NCBI GenBank assembly: GCA_903813345.2
Contig: CAIIXF020000001.1
Coordinates: forward strand, 49,557,885 to 49,621,884
Direction of reading: 5' to 3'
Source of the DNA: Owenia fusiformis
Taxonomy: Eukaryota > Annelida > Polychaeta > Sabellida > Oweniidae
DNA: 64,000 nt
How positions within the stretch are numbered: position 1 is the first letter of the stretch; every line of letters begins with the position of its first letter. The position numbers were made by a program, and so were the translations under genes. Below the pieces are notes generated by a model. It ran no database searches and was not told the origin of the DNA. It saw only the letters and a list, made by a program, of their open reading frames with translations. Shown one piece after another: positions 39,701-47,000 of this stretch.

Positions 39701-41229
39701 GGTGTGATATCTTGTAGAGTTGTATCCACGTTTGGTGTTAGGCTGTTATAGTCCATTGCTGGTGTGATATCCATTAAAGAATTACTGTGACGAGTGTCAC
39801 AAGTGTGGATGATCGGGCCCATTTGTTCAGCTGGCGTAGTAGATACAAGAGGTGCGTTATCCCGGTAACCAGTCTCCTCATCCAAGAACACGGCAGCAAG
39901 GTCAGACACTTTCATCTCTTGTAGTGGGTACATGAAGTCCAAATTGATGTCACTGTCAACAGATTCTCTCAGAAGAGATCCACAGCGAGTGTTGTTCATA
40001 TCAGTGATGTTGTCCTGGTTGCTAGGTGACACATACTCCATGAGACAGTTGTTGCTATAGTGATATGATGAGACATCTAAGAGAGACTCTGTTGTGTAGT
40101 TATCCATTTTATTTTCTTCTCTTATTTGTTTCAAACTTTACTTTAATATCTGCTTGTTTGTTGTTTATCGCTGTTTGTGTTATAGTTCATGTGCTGTAGA
40201 TTGCTCTAAGACTGAATGAACTCAACTGATTTTACATATATATATATACCAATCTAGGGTGTTGATCCTTTTTGATTCGAGGGTTTGTAAGATCAATGGC
40301 AATGGGATTATGGATCAAATGTTTCACCTGAAGACTTGATGGGGTTTTTATGTTTTGTTAATCTTGTTGAAAACATCAAAGTTTTAATCTTGTACATCAT
40401 CAAACATATTATTTGAATTATTAAACTGGATTTTAATCTGTTTGATAGTACAATTATTGACCAGAGTAAAAAGGTTTTGAGAAAAGTGTTTTTTAATCTG
40501 TTTGATATTTTATACAAAGAAAACTTCAGTTTTATACAAAAACGTATATTATTCCAAAACTGTTCAGCAATTATACTTTTTGCTATACAAGTAATTTCTC
40601 GTGTTTGAATACGTAATTTAGACATTCCCAAGGTCAATTACAATTAACTTGATATCAAATTATGTGCCTATGAATTTCAGGGAGTGGTACAGGGGGTGAA
40701 TCTATCTGGGGTGGTGAATTTGAAGATGAATTCCACCCAAATCTACGACATGATAGACCATACACACTCAGTATGGCTAATGCTGGCCCCAACACTAATG
40801 GCTCACAGTTCTTCATTACAGTGGCACCTACTGTAAGTATATATAGATACATATACATATTACATGTAGTTTTTTTAGATTATTTGTTTCCATTATTTGA
40901 AGATACCTCGGATGAAGAAAAATAAATTATTGTAATTAGGTGACTTCTGTGCAGTAGACAGAGTCAATTTTGTGACAGTAAGCTTACAGTAAAATGTTCC
41001 TAAATAGAGCCATGTGAAAGATATTACGAAGTATTATATGCAAGTTTGTATACTTATTAACCAATTTTCATGTGTTTTTCAGCCGTGGCTTGATAACAAA
41101 CATACCATATTTGGGCGGGTAACAAAAGGCATGGAAATTGCACAGAACATTTCAAATGAGAAGACACATCCAAAAACAGACAAGCCATACGAGGATATAA
41201 AAATCATAAGTGTGACTTTGAAACAATAA
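21701..41229 (+). CDS. PPWD1: PPWD1: spliceosomal WD40 plus cyclophilin peptidyl-prolyl isomerase (615 aa)
   Basis: Fifteen exons: 21701-21797, 22683-22785, 24661-24764, 25052-25147, 25507-25594, 26057-26162, 27396-27539, 27869-28024, 28465-28612, 28953-29196, 29797-29863, 30213-30295, 31018-31130, 40681-40832, 41083-41229. Phases close exactly (1,848 nt). A short K-rich N-terminus (KPKKKK) leads into WD40 repeats over about residues 45-400, with family phrases [32 protein letters not shown] and DRKVRIFKF. The cyclophilin domain (about 463-615) keeps the catalytic and binding residues: FHRVI (Arg), FMIQTGD (Gln), SQFFIT (Phe) and WLDNKH (Trp, His). Length is near the 646-aa human protein. The family is a nuclear spliceosome-associated isomerase. 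A polyadenylation signal AATAAA lies 28 bp after the stop (41257-41262). Intron 13 is 9.5 kb and holds three zinc-finger genes; the other introns are 0.2-1.9 kb. Confidence 0.96.
22021..22580. repeat. Direct plus inverted repeat cluster in PPWD1 intron 1
   Basis: A unit of about 125 bp starting CTAGAGTCCATTTCACTGCT occurs in direct orientation at 22021 and 22154 and inverted at about 22428-22550. Outside the inverted copy, GAGGCCACACACTTTATAAG (22389) pairs with CTTATAAAGTGTGTGGCCTC (to 22577). This looks like a foldback element with one arm duplicated. It ends about 100 bp before exon 2. Confidence 0.8.
23123..24620. mobile_element. 1.5-kb element with short inverted ends and internal 165-bp tandem repeats
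   Basis: It starts ATGTCCCCACCA (23123-23134) and ends TGGTGGGGACAT (24609-24620), perfect 12-bp inverted ends. T-runs flank both sides. The left part has a gtccgtccgt run (23,165-23,225) that reads as a [11 protein letters not shown] peptide and is not a gene. From about 23,690 to 24,600 a unit of 162-172 bp recurs about six times, marked by GCAGCCATTTTGGATTTTCC at about 23,690, 23,860, 24,020, 24,185, 24,360 and 24,520. The right end is 40 bp from PPWD1 exon 3. Confidence 0.75.
29735..29790 (+). repeat. GTATT-type pentamer repeat at the PPWD1 exon 11 acceptor
   Basis: Imperfect repeats of ATTGT and GTATT fill the 55 bp before the acceptor TTCCAG of exon 11. They therefore form its polypyrimidine-rich tract. 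Confidence 0.6.
30520..30995 (+). repeat. Degenerate minisatellite in PPWD1 intron 12
   Basis: About six imperfect units of 60-75 bp share ACAATGTTTATCATATGTTTG and GATTATTTGAACAACACAAT. The array ends just upstream of exon 13 (31018). Confidence 0.8.
31159..31330. repeat. Fragment related to the 23.1-24.6 kb element
   Basis: After a G-rich GGGCGGTTGGGCGGGCGG run it shares AATCTTGTCTACAGG, a GAACTGATTAGTTTTT block and GCCATTCTGGGT with the tandem unit at 23.7-24.6 kb. The ends are not clear. Confidence 0.6.
31959..33047 (-). CDS. Intronless C2H2 zinc-finger protein, copy A (362 aa)
   Basis: One uninterrupted frame from the ATG at 33047 (MENYTTES). The acidic N-terminal half contains two internal repeats (residues 134-157 and 187-210) of the form LQDI-x-PT ... 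ND ... MV(D/N)DL. A basic patch (KPSRKPR, 228-234) may be a nuclear signal. Four standard C2H2 fingers fill residues 244-350, joined by TGERP, TGEKP and TGDKP linkers. Helix residues (-1 to 6) are NHANFKN, QSATLKT, DYSTYSK and QSGNLNR. The protein ends KSKFMR. It should be a sequence-specific DNA-binding regulator; I do not recognise an orthologue. It lies antisense in PPWD1 intron 13, divergent from copy B. Promoter elements are listed separately. Confidence 0.9.
   Translation of the reverse strand: MENYTTESLLDVSSYHYSNNCLMDYVSPSNQDNNVDMNNTLCGSLLRESVDSDINLDFMYPLQEMKVSDLAAVLLDEETGYRDTTPLVSTTPLPSPEEICPGIYACDTHHSDNIMDITPAMYFNSLTPNVDTTLQDIKPTIQANMNDTLYQHMVDDINRDDTGGIPNMEPHQRNTIYCSQPTAYNSLQDITPTFYSTVNDSILRDMVNDLTADSHSASPSFKSPLPVKPSRKPRASVSKDKTALKCNYCGKRFTNHANFKNHIRVHTGERPYSCNICHKTFAQSATLKTHARTHTGEKPFSCEFCRRGFSDYSTYSKHVRTHTGDKPYKCDTCPAAFTQSGNLNRHQKIHLKGNTRKSKFMR
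33133..33172 (-). promoter_or_regulatory. Core promoter of zinc-finger copy A (TATA plus initiator)
   Basis: Minus strand: TATATATAT at 33172-33163, then an initiator TCAGTC at 33138-33133 about 30 bp downstream. The block after it (TTAGAGCAATCTACAGCACA) is shared by all four copies and would be 5' untranslated leader. The ATG follows about 90 bp later. Confidence 0.75.
33322..33438. promoter_or_regulatory. ATCAAACAGATTA motif cluster upstream of copy A
   Basis: The 13-mer ATCAAACAGATTA lies at 33322-33334 and, inverted, at 33426-33438. A degenerate inverted copy is at 33363-33375 (TAGTCTGCTTGAT with one intervening variation). They lie 150-270 bp upstream of the TATA box. Confidence 0.65.
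33487..33688. mobile_element. MITE with GGCCCGTAGCC ends
   Basis: Left end GGCCCGTAGCCAAGG, right end CCTGGCTATGGGCC, imperfect inverted repeats. The body has TTTCTTTCAAAATCATGCAG and runs of C. A second copy is at 61317-61497 and a relative at 55,487-56,208. It sits between the divergent copies A and B. Confidence 0.75.
34444..34560. promoter_or_regulatory. ATCAAACAGATTA motif cluster upstream of copy B
   Basis: The 13-mer is perfect at 34444-34456 and 34505-34517. At 34543-34559 TGTTTGATGATAATCAC matches the flank of a motif upstream of copy D (51,284-51,300). About 200 bp upstream of the TATA box. Confidence 0.65.
34707..34745 (+). promoter_or_regulatory. Core promoter of zinc-finger copy B
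   Basis: A weaker TATA box (TATATGTA, 34707-34714) and the initiator TCAGTC (34740-34745) about 33 bp downstream. The shared leader TTAGAGCAATCTACAGCACA follows. Confidence 0.65.
34854..35942 (+). CDS. Intronless C2H2 zinc-finger protein, copy B (362 aa)
   Basis: The start is the ATG at 34854 (MDNYTTES), matching copies A, C and D; the nine in-frame codons before it begin with TTG, not ATG. Architecture as in copy A: acidic N-terminus, two LQDITPT-type internal repeats, a basic patch before the fingers, and four C2H2 fingers at 244-350. Finger 1 differs from A (NRANFTN helix, linker HSGERP) but equals copy C. The N-terminal third is nearly identical to A. AATAAA lies at 36149-36154. Nested in PPWD1 intron 13 on the sense strand. 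Confidence 0.9.
   Translation: MDNYTTESLLDVSSYHYSNSCLMDYVSLSNQDNNVDMNNTLCGSLLRESVDSDINLDFMYPLQEMKMSDLAAMFLDEETGYRDNTPLVSTTPLPSPEEMGPSIYACDTHHNDYIMDISPPMDFNSLTPNVDTTLQDITPTIQANMNDTLYQHMVDDINRDDTRGIPNMEPHQRNTIYCSQSTADNSLQDITPTLYSTVNDSILRDMVNDLNTDSQRPSPSFKSPLPMKPSRKPRTCVSKDKTAFKCTYCGKRFTNRANFTNHIRVHSGERPYSCNICQKTFAQSATLKTHARTHTGEKPFSCEFCRRGFSDYSTYSKHVRTHTGDKPYKCDTCPAAFAQSGNLNRHQKIHLKGNTRKSKFMR
36425..37534. mobile_element. Large foldback element (about 1.1 kb) in PPWD1 intron 13
   Basis: AGAGTTAGGTGTAATTTTAC at the left pairs with GTAAAATCACACCTACCTCT at the right. Further arm matches include CAGGCTCATCAGATT with AATCTGATGAGCCTG, and CCATCTAGTTTTTCTGTAATGTG with its complement. The centre, about 36,975, is occupied by the AGGGCTAGGCACAAA hairpin element. 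No coding frame. Confidence 0.8.
36879..37022. mobile_element. AGGGCTAGGCACAAA MITE at the centre of the larger foldback
   Basis: Arms from AGAGCAGGTGTAATATCATC (36880) to AAGGGCTAGGCACAAA pair with TTTGTGCCTAGCCCT and ATATTACCCCTGCTCT (to 37,022). The inner loop is GTACCCCGACTGACC-type. Same family as 15737-15785. Confidence 0.75.
38000..38690. repeat. Degenerate tandem repeat
   Basis: Phrases of the type GATATGTAAATACTT ... TGTGA ... AATTTGGCTA recur every 110-140 bp about five times, with heavy divergence. No frame survives through it. Confidence 0.45.
39028..40107 (-). CDS. Intronless C2H2 zinc-finger protein, copy C (359 aa)
   Basis: The start is the ATG at 40107 (MDNYTTES); the in-frame codons before it begin with TTG. 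Same layout as A and B, three residues shorter because a PLPSPE-type stretch is missing near residue 92. Internal LQDITPT repeats are kept. Four C2H2 fingers occupy about 241-347. Finger 1 is the B type ([13 protein letters not shown]) and finger 4 the A type (FTQSGNLNR). Homologous 3' flanks are shared with copy A (38,785-38,990 resembles 31,700-31,900), so a segment larger than the gene was duplicated. Confidence 0.9.
   Translation of the reverse strand: MDNYTTESLLDVSSYHYSNNCLMEYVSPSNQDNITDMNNTRCGSLLRESVDSDINLDFMYPLQEMKVSDLAAVFLDEETGYRDNAPLVSTTPAEQMGPIIHTCDTRHSNSLMDITPAMDYNSLTPNVDTTLQDITPTIQANMNDTLYQNMVDDINRENTCDIPILEPHQYNTGSSSQCSADNTLQDITPTLYSTVNDSILRDMVNDLNTDSQKASPSFKSPLPMKPSRKPRACVSKDKTALKCTYCGKRFTNRANFTNHIRVHSGERPYSCNICHKTFAQSATLKTHARTHTGEKPFSCEFCRRGFSDYSTYSKHVRTHTGDKPYKCDTCPAAFTQSGNLNRHQKIHLKGNTRKSKFMR
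40210..40248 (-). promoter_or_regulatory. Core promoter of zinc-finger copy C
   Basis: Minus strand TATATATATATA (40248-40236) and initiator TCAGTC (40215-40210). The conserved leader AGAGCAATCTACAGCACATG follows, then the ATG at 40107. Confidence 0.7.
40399..40506. promoter_or_regulatory. ATCAAACAGATTA motif cluster upstream of copy C
   Basis: Inverted perfect copies (TAATCTGTTTGAT) at 40434-40446 and 40494-40506, plus ATCAAACATATTA (one mismatch) at 40399-40411. The arrangement matches that upstream of copy A. Confidence 0.65.
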
Positions 41230-41440
41230 TATTTTTATACTGAATGATGATATGCAAATAAAAAAAGTAAATATAATTTGTATTAAGTCCAGTATTAAGT
41301 TTATGATTATCTACAGTGGCAACAGTTATTTCCTGAAACAAAAGGTTTATTTAGGCACTATTTGGTGAAGTTGGATGGATGACATGGATTTAACAGCATT
41401 GGGGGCTAAAAAGTTTGGGAGCCTGATTTTAATTTCACCA

Positions 41441-41530
41441 CCAGAAGTGGTGACATATGACATGTTTGGCGGTTGGTGTCTGTTACAAACTGCAGGTGGC
41501 GACACTTTGCATGTTGATGCCTTGTATTGT
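41441..41530. repeat. Member of the GTGACA / TGTAACAAA repeat family
   Basis: CACCACCAGAAGTGGTGACA followed by GGCGGTTGGTGTCTGTTACA and GGTGGCGACA. Related copies lie at about 30,395-30,460, 43,600-43,750, 46,588-46,712 and 62,445-62,548. Confidence 0.55.
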
Positions 41531-42198
41531 CATATCGTAGTTATATTTTGAAAATTCCATTGAGAAATATGTCCTCTTTTACAACCCCCTCCATAAATAT
41601 AGGAAGAAGTTTTCTTGGATAATATATTAAAGCCTATCAATGTTTGAACTTTTTGACAAATTCGATAAATTGTTTTAAATGTTCAAACATAAAGGGCTTT
41701 GATAAGTTGTCCAAAAGGGAACTTCTAGTTCCTAAACGTATGGAGGGGAGAGTATGAGATAAATGGTTGTTAAGACTAGCACCACTTCACAGATCAAAAG
41801 TAGAACCCATTTTTTTTCGATTATGTCATGCTTTCATTTGTTCTTAAAGTAGTGAGGTAGATTTAGGGAAAATACCATAATGCTCTGTGGCATCAAGAAA
41901 ATTTTCACTTTTTGGCCACGCCCCAAAATTCAAGATATAAATAGAGAAGCCGTGAAGAGGTTTTACTTAGCACAGAAATTACAGACTCTTTTTTAGCTGT
42001 TACACAAATTGTACAATTAACTGGACAGAAAGCATAACACCCTAGGATTGTAACATTTCATGAGCTGAATAAGTGGGTATTTAATTTAAAGGGACACAAG
42101 ATCCTATAATTTTGAATTTCAGATTAATTATGCCATTATTTATGATCCAATGGATGTTTTTCTTGCCAATCCCATCTTGGAATTGAAAATCAAACTGG

Positions 42199-42300
42199 TA
42201 AAATGAGTATGGCCAACCCTGAGTAGGAATAAATAAATGAGTATGGCCAACACTGAGTAGGAATAAATGAGTATGGCCAACACTGAGTAGGAATAAAAAA
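42199..42300 (+). repeat. Short tandem repeat, three units of 30-34 bp
   Basis: AATGAGTATGGCCAACACTG plus AGTAGGAATA is repeated three times with small changes. Between PPWD1 and the MetE-like gene. Confidence 0.85.
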
Positions 42301-42975
42301 CATACTAACTGCAAGACAAACTAAAGCACCAGTTCTTATCAGCGGCTTAACTCCATTAAGATAATAGATGTTTGCAATTGCTACACATTTTACAGCTTTG
42401 AACAATTTTAAATAAATGAATGCATAGAAGTAGAACAGAGTATACCCTGCTCGCAGAGTCTAGTAATAAACTTTAGTATAGACTAAATTACAGTTTAGCA
42501 GCCACGCCCCAAAGATTGGTGCCGGTGACAGCCCGGGTAATAAATCATTTCAAATCAACCACACTGACCCTTTCTCAAACAAACAGCGAAGTGGAAGGAA
42601 CACTTGCTAAATCCGTGTCAATCGACTACGCGAGGATGTCAGAAGAAATGACCATATAGAAAGTCATCTGTATTTCGACAACGAACTCTGATCATAGATT
42701 TATTGTAAACTGAAAGAGTGAAGAAGCAACTCTGTTAAGAAGTAAAGTCGAACGAATGCAAAGAGGGTAAATAGAGTAGAGTATGGTGATTATATTTATC
42801 AAGTCAGGTCAAAGGTTTACAAAGGCAAAATGTAAATGCTAGATTTCTACATGAGCTTTGAAAGCCCATGATTTCTATCAAACCTTACCTCGGATATAAC
42901 TGATGTTATGTGAATTGCTATCTGATAATGATACAGAGATAATGTAGTGCCATATGCTATTATTCCACAACTAAA

Positions 42976-43503
42976 GTACAAATAAACTCTGGCTTTGTAT
43001 AAAAAACCTCCTAACTCATACTGACCTTCCCACCTGCGCGGAACACGATACAGTCATTGAAGGGTTCAATTTTAAAGATTATAAATCTCAAAATAGCTCA
43101 AGTTATTTACATTTCTACGATTCCGGCTTTATTTTATGACTAGACAGATGACAGATCCATAAATAAAGGCATATGGATGCATTTTAATGTGTAATGACCC
43201 GAGGGCGCCCCAGGGGAATAAATAACTAACGACCGCGAGCATAGGTCCAATAAGCCAGATAAAGAAATTGAAAGAAAGTGTGCTAAATTCGATACTCTGA
43301 GTGGGAATCAAACCCAGCTGGGATGTAGTAGCAACTTGCTATCAAGGGTCGTTACAAATGCATCTATAATTCATCATAAACTAAGATTTAATAAACTAAG
43401 ATCTTTAAAATTGAACCCTTCAAAGACTGTATCATGTCCCACGTATGTGGGTAGGTGGGTATGAGGTAGGAGGTTTTTTATATAAAGCCATAAACTCTTG
43501 TAC
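42976..43503. mobile_element. Foldback element with a tRNA-like core
   Basis: The left arm GTACAAATAAACTCTGGCTT and right arm AAGCCATAAACTCTTGTAC are inverted. Pairing continues through AAAAAACCTCCTAACTCATA and GAAGGGTTCAATTTTAAAGAT. Near the centre, minus-strand CAGCTGGGTTTGATTCCC (about 43,318-43,301) resembles a tRNA B box, so a SINE-like piece may be embedded. Confidence 0.7.
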
Positions 43504-43599
43504 ATATGTACACTACCCTTCAAATTATTCAGAAACGCAGACTCCTCAACCTTGTTAAGTTTTTTTATGTTTTTTTTAAATACTGTATTATTATTTATT

Positions 43600-43750
43600 T
43601 ATGTCACCACACCAAGTGTCATTGTTGTTGTTATGGTCTCCAACCTTTTTTTGTGGATGACAGTCGGTGTTTTGTTCATCTATAATATGGTACCTGTAAC
43701 AAATTGTGTCTGTAACAAATGGCAGCTGGTGACATTTTACATGTTGCTGT
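43600..43750. repeat. GTGACA / TGTAACAAA family copy
   Basis: TATGTCACCACACCAAGTGT, then GTTATGGTCTCCAACC, GTCGGTGTTTTG, CTGTAACAAATGGCAGCTGG and TGACATTTTACATGTTG. It shares these blocks in order with 46,588-46,712 and partly with 62,445-62,548. Confidence 0.6.
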
Positions 43751-44041
43751 CTTGTTTCTTAAATATACATAAGTTCAGAATTTTATGAAAAATTTTACAA
43801 ACTTTTTTTTAAAAAACTGTCAAACATAAACAAGCTTTTATAATGTGTCTCAATAAGGGAGTTGGTGTTCTTAAACTTTTGGAGATGAGTGTATGTCTTA
43901 TCACAATCTCGAGTTACAGAGTCTTTACTTGTACTGTTCATGTTTCACTAGTGTACTGTTTATGTTTGACTAGTGTTACTGTGACCAAAGATCTGAAATC
44001 AAAATTATATTGCCTATCTAGTGAGCAAGAAAAAACAAACA

Positions 44042-47000
44042 ATGGGTTTGAAAACAACAGTCATAGGGAGTTATCCTAAACCAGACTACCTGAGTCTACC
44101 AGACTGGTTTCGTTTGAACAAGGACAGATACACAGCCAGGCACTTTAATGAATCAATTGAAAATGCACCAGAAGGTAATTTAAATGTTTAACTTTATTTT
44201 CAAATGTATGTATGTACATTTAAAGAGTAACTGTTTACATTATTCATTCAAGAAAGGTAAAAAGTATAGGTACTTGTCAAGGAAAATTGGCTCCCAGGAT
44301 CGAACATCGATATTTTCCAACAATGAAACGTTAAAATGTCGTTATTTTCTGAAATTAAAACCAACTATAAATTCAAAATAAACAGTTCAGAAGATTCATA
44401 CCAATATCTTGATCATTTCTTGTCAGTTTTAGAATTTTTCGTTAAGAAATAAGACCAAAATTCACGATTCAAATGTTGAAGTGAACAAAATTGCGGCCGT
44501 TTGAATTCAAATTTTATAACGCAACATCTCCATATATGGGACAGAATATCGATGTTGCACTCTGGGAGCCAATCCTCCTTGGGTTCTAGTATGAATAACA
44601 AGATATATACATACATGAACTGTAATGAGATATATAAGAACTCACTTTAATTGTACCAGATTTAGAGAAGACCATCATGTTGGCCACAGAAGATGTGATG
44701 AAACAGCAAACAGAGATGGGGATCGATATTATCACAGATGGTGAAATAGCTAGGGAAAACTACATTTGGTATTTTTGGTAAGTTCCCCCCTTGAACCTGA
44801 AACTCAAGACACTCTGAGGGAACAGAGTGAACAATGTCTCGAGCCCTGCATTCAAAGGATGGGAATGTTTTGTGTGGATGGATATTTAAAAATGCCATTT
44901 TTTCAATTTCATACATTTTGTGTTTTACATGTTGTATGTTGTCTTACTCTATGTAATAAAAATCTGATATGTGACAATTTTTCTTTCATTTTAAGTAATT
45001 TTAGGAGTAAGTTTTCAATGACTGTTCAAAAATGTAGAATTGATTGTCATCTTAAAAAACTTGAATTTTGGGATCATGTAAATATACTTATGGATAGTGT
45101 CTGATAGCATCACTTAAGCATTCATCCCAAGCTATCTCATCTATCAAAAGCTACACTAGATCAGAGCATGTATTTTACATCAATTAATTGTAATAAAATT
45201 TAGCTTACATTATTCCAGTCGCCAGTTAAAGGGGTTCAACTTTACAGAGTTAACTCCAACAGTATACAGGAATGGAGCCTGTAAGACTGACCTACCCACA
45301 ATAGATGGCCCAGTTGCTCCAATGTCTGAGAAGCCTTGGCTCTATGAGAAGTGGCTAGCAATACAAGCTTTGACAACCACCGCTGTGAAGATGACCATTC
45401 CTGGCCCTATGACTATCATTGGCACAACAGCTAGTATGAATATGAGTTATTTCCACAATATCATAGCCCTATGACTATCATCGGCACAACGGCTAGTAAG
45501 AATATGAGTTATTTCCACAATATCATGGCCCTATGACTATCATGGGCACAACAGCTAGAAAGAATATGAGTTATTTCCAGAATATCAGCCCTATGACTAT
45601 CATGGGCACAACAGCTAGTAAGAATATGAGTTATTTCCAGAAAATCATAGCCCTTTGACTATTATGGGCACAACGGCTAGTAAGAATATGAGTTATTTCC
45701 ACAATATCATGGCCCTATGACTATCATCGGCACAACAGCTAGTAAGAATATGAGTTATTTCCACAATATCATGGCCCTATGACTATCATGGGCACAACGG
45801 CTAGTAAGAATATGAATTATTTCCACAATATCATGGCCCTATGACTATCATGGGCACAACAGCTAGTAAGAATATGAGTTATTTCCACAATATCATGGCC
45901 CTATGACTATCATGGGCACAACAGCTAGTAAGAATATGAGTTATTTCCTGAATATCATAGCCCTTTGACTATTATGGGCACAACAGCTAGTAAGTAACAG
46001 CTAATATCATACCCCTATGACTATTATGGGCACAACAGCTAGTAAGTAACAGCTAATATCATACCCCTATGACTATTATGGGCACAACAGCTAGTAAGAA
46101 TATGAGTTATTTGCACAATATCATGGCCCTATGACTATTATGGGCACAACGGCTAGTAAGAACAAGGGTTATTTCCAGATTATCATGGCCCTATGACTAT
46201 TATGGGCACAACAGCTAGTAAGAATATGAGTTATTTCCAGAATATCATAGCCCTATGACTATTATGGGCACAACGGCTAGTAAGAATATGAGTTATTTCC
46301 AGAATATCATAGCCCTATGACTATTATGGGCACAACGGCTAGTAAGAACAAGGCTTATTTCTACTATATCATAGACAAGTGACATAAGGTGATATAATGC
46401 ACGCATGCCTTCTCTTGGACTGTTGTATGCTAGCCTTTGAATTCGGTGTCCCATCCTCATTTAAAGTCTCATAAAAAACCATTGCGCTTAAAATTGTCCA
46501 CAATTCATGGAGTCCAGAACTTACATCCTCAAACATTTTACCTAATTTTTGTACACTATTCTCCAAAAGTTCGGCAGAAGTCCCTCTTTATGTCACCACA
46601 AGAACTGGTGACATATCGTTATAGTCTCTTACTATTTGTGGTCGGCAGTTGGTGTTTGGTGTCTGTAACAAATAGCAGCTGGTAATATTCTGTGTGTAAA
46701 TGTCTTGTTTAAGCTATTGTAATCTAGGAAAAAATAATATCTAAACATTTTAACAGGCTTAACATGATTATGAATGCCAAACTTTAAGAAGGTGTTCAAT
46801 GTACTTTATATTTGTAATAAACAAAATTACAATCTCTTTCCCTCACATGAGACTCTACATATCTAATTTTAAAATCCCCTCTCAGAAGTTGGAAAACTAA
46901 ATCACGATCTGAGAAAAAAATTATTCCTTACAATTTTAATTAATTTACAGACAAGTTTTATGTTGGACGTGAGCAAGAGCTTAGTGAGATTCTGGTGCAG

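Noticed and set aside
45434-46380. CRISPR-like array (regular repeats of about 62 bp)
   Set aside because: Whole units are near-identical with no unique spacers, the genome is eukaryotic, and the unit is derived from the exon 3 end.
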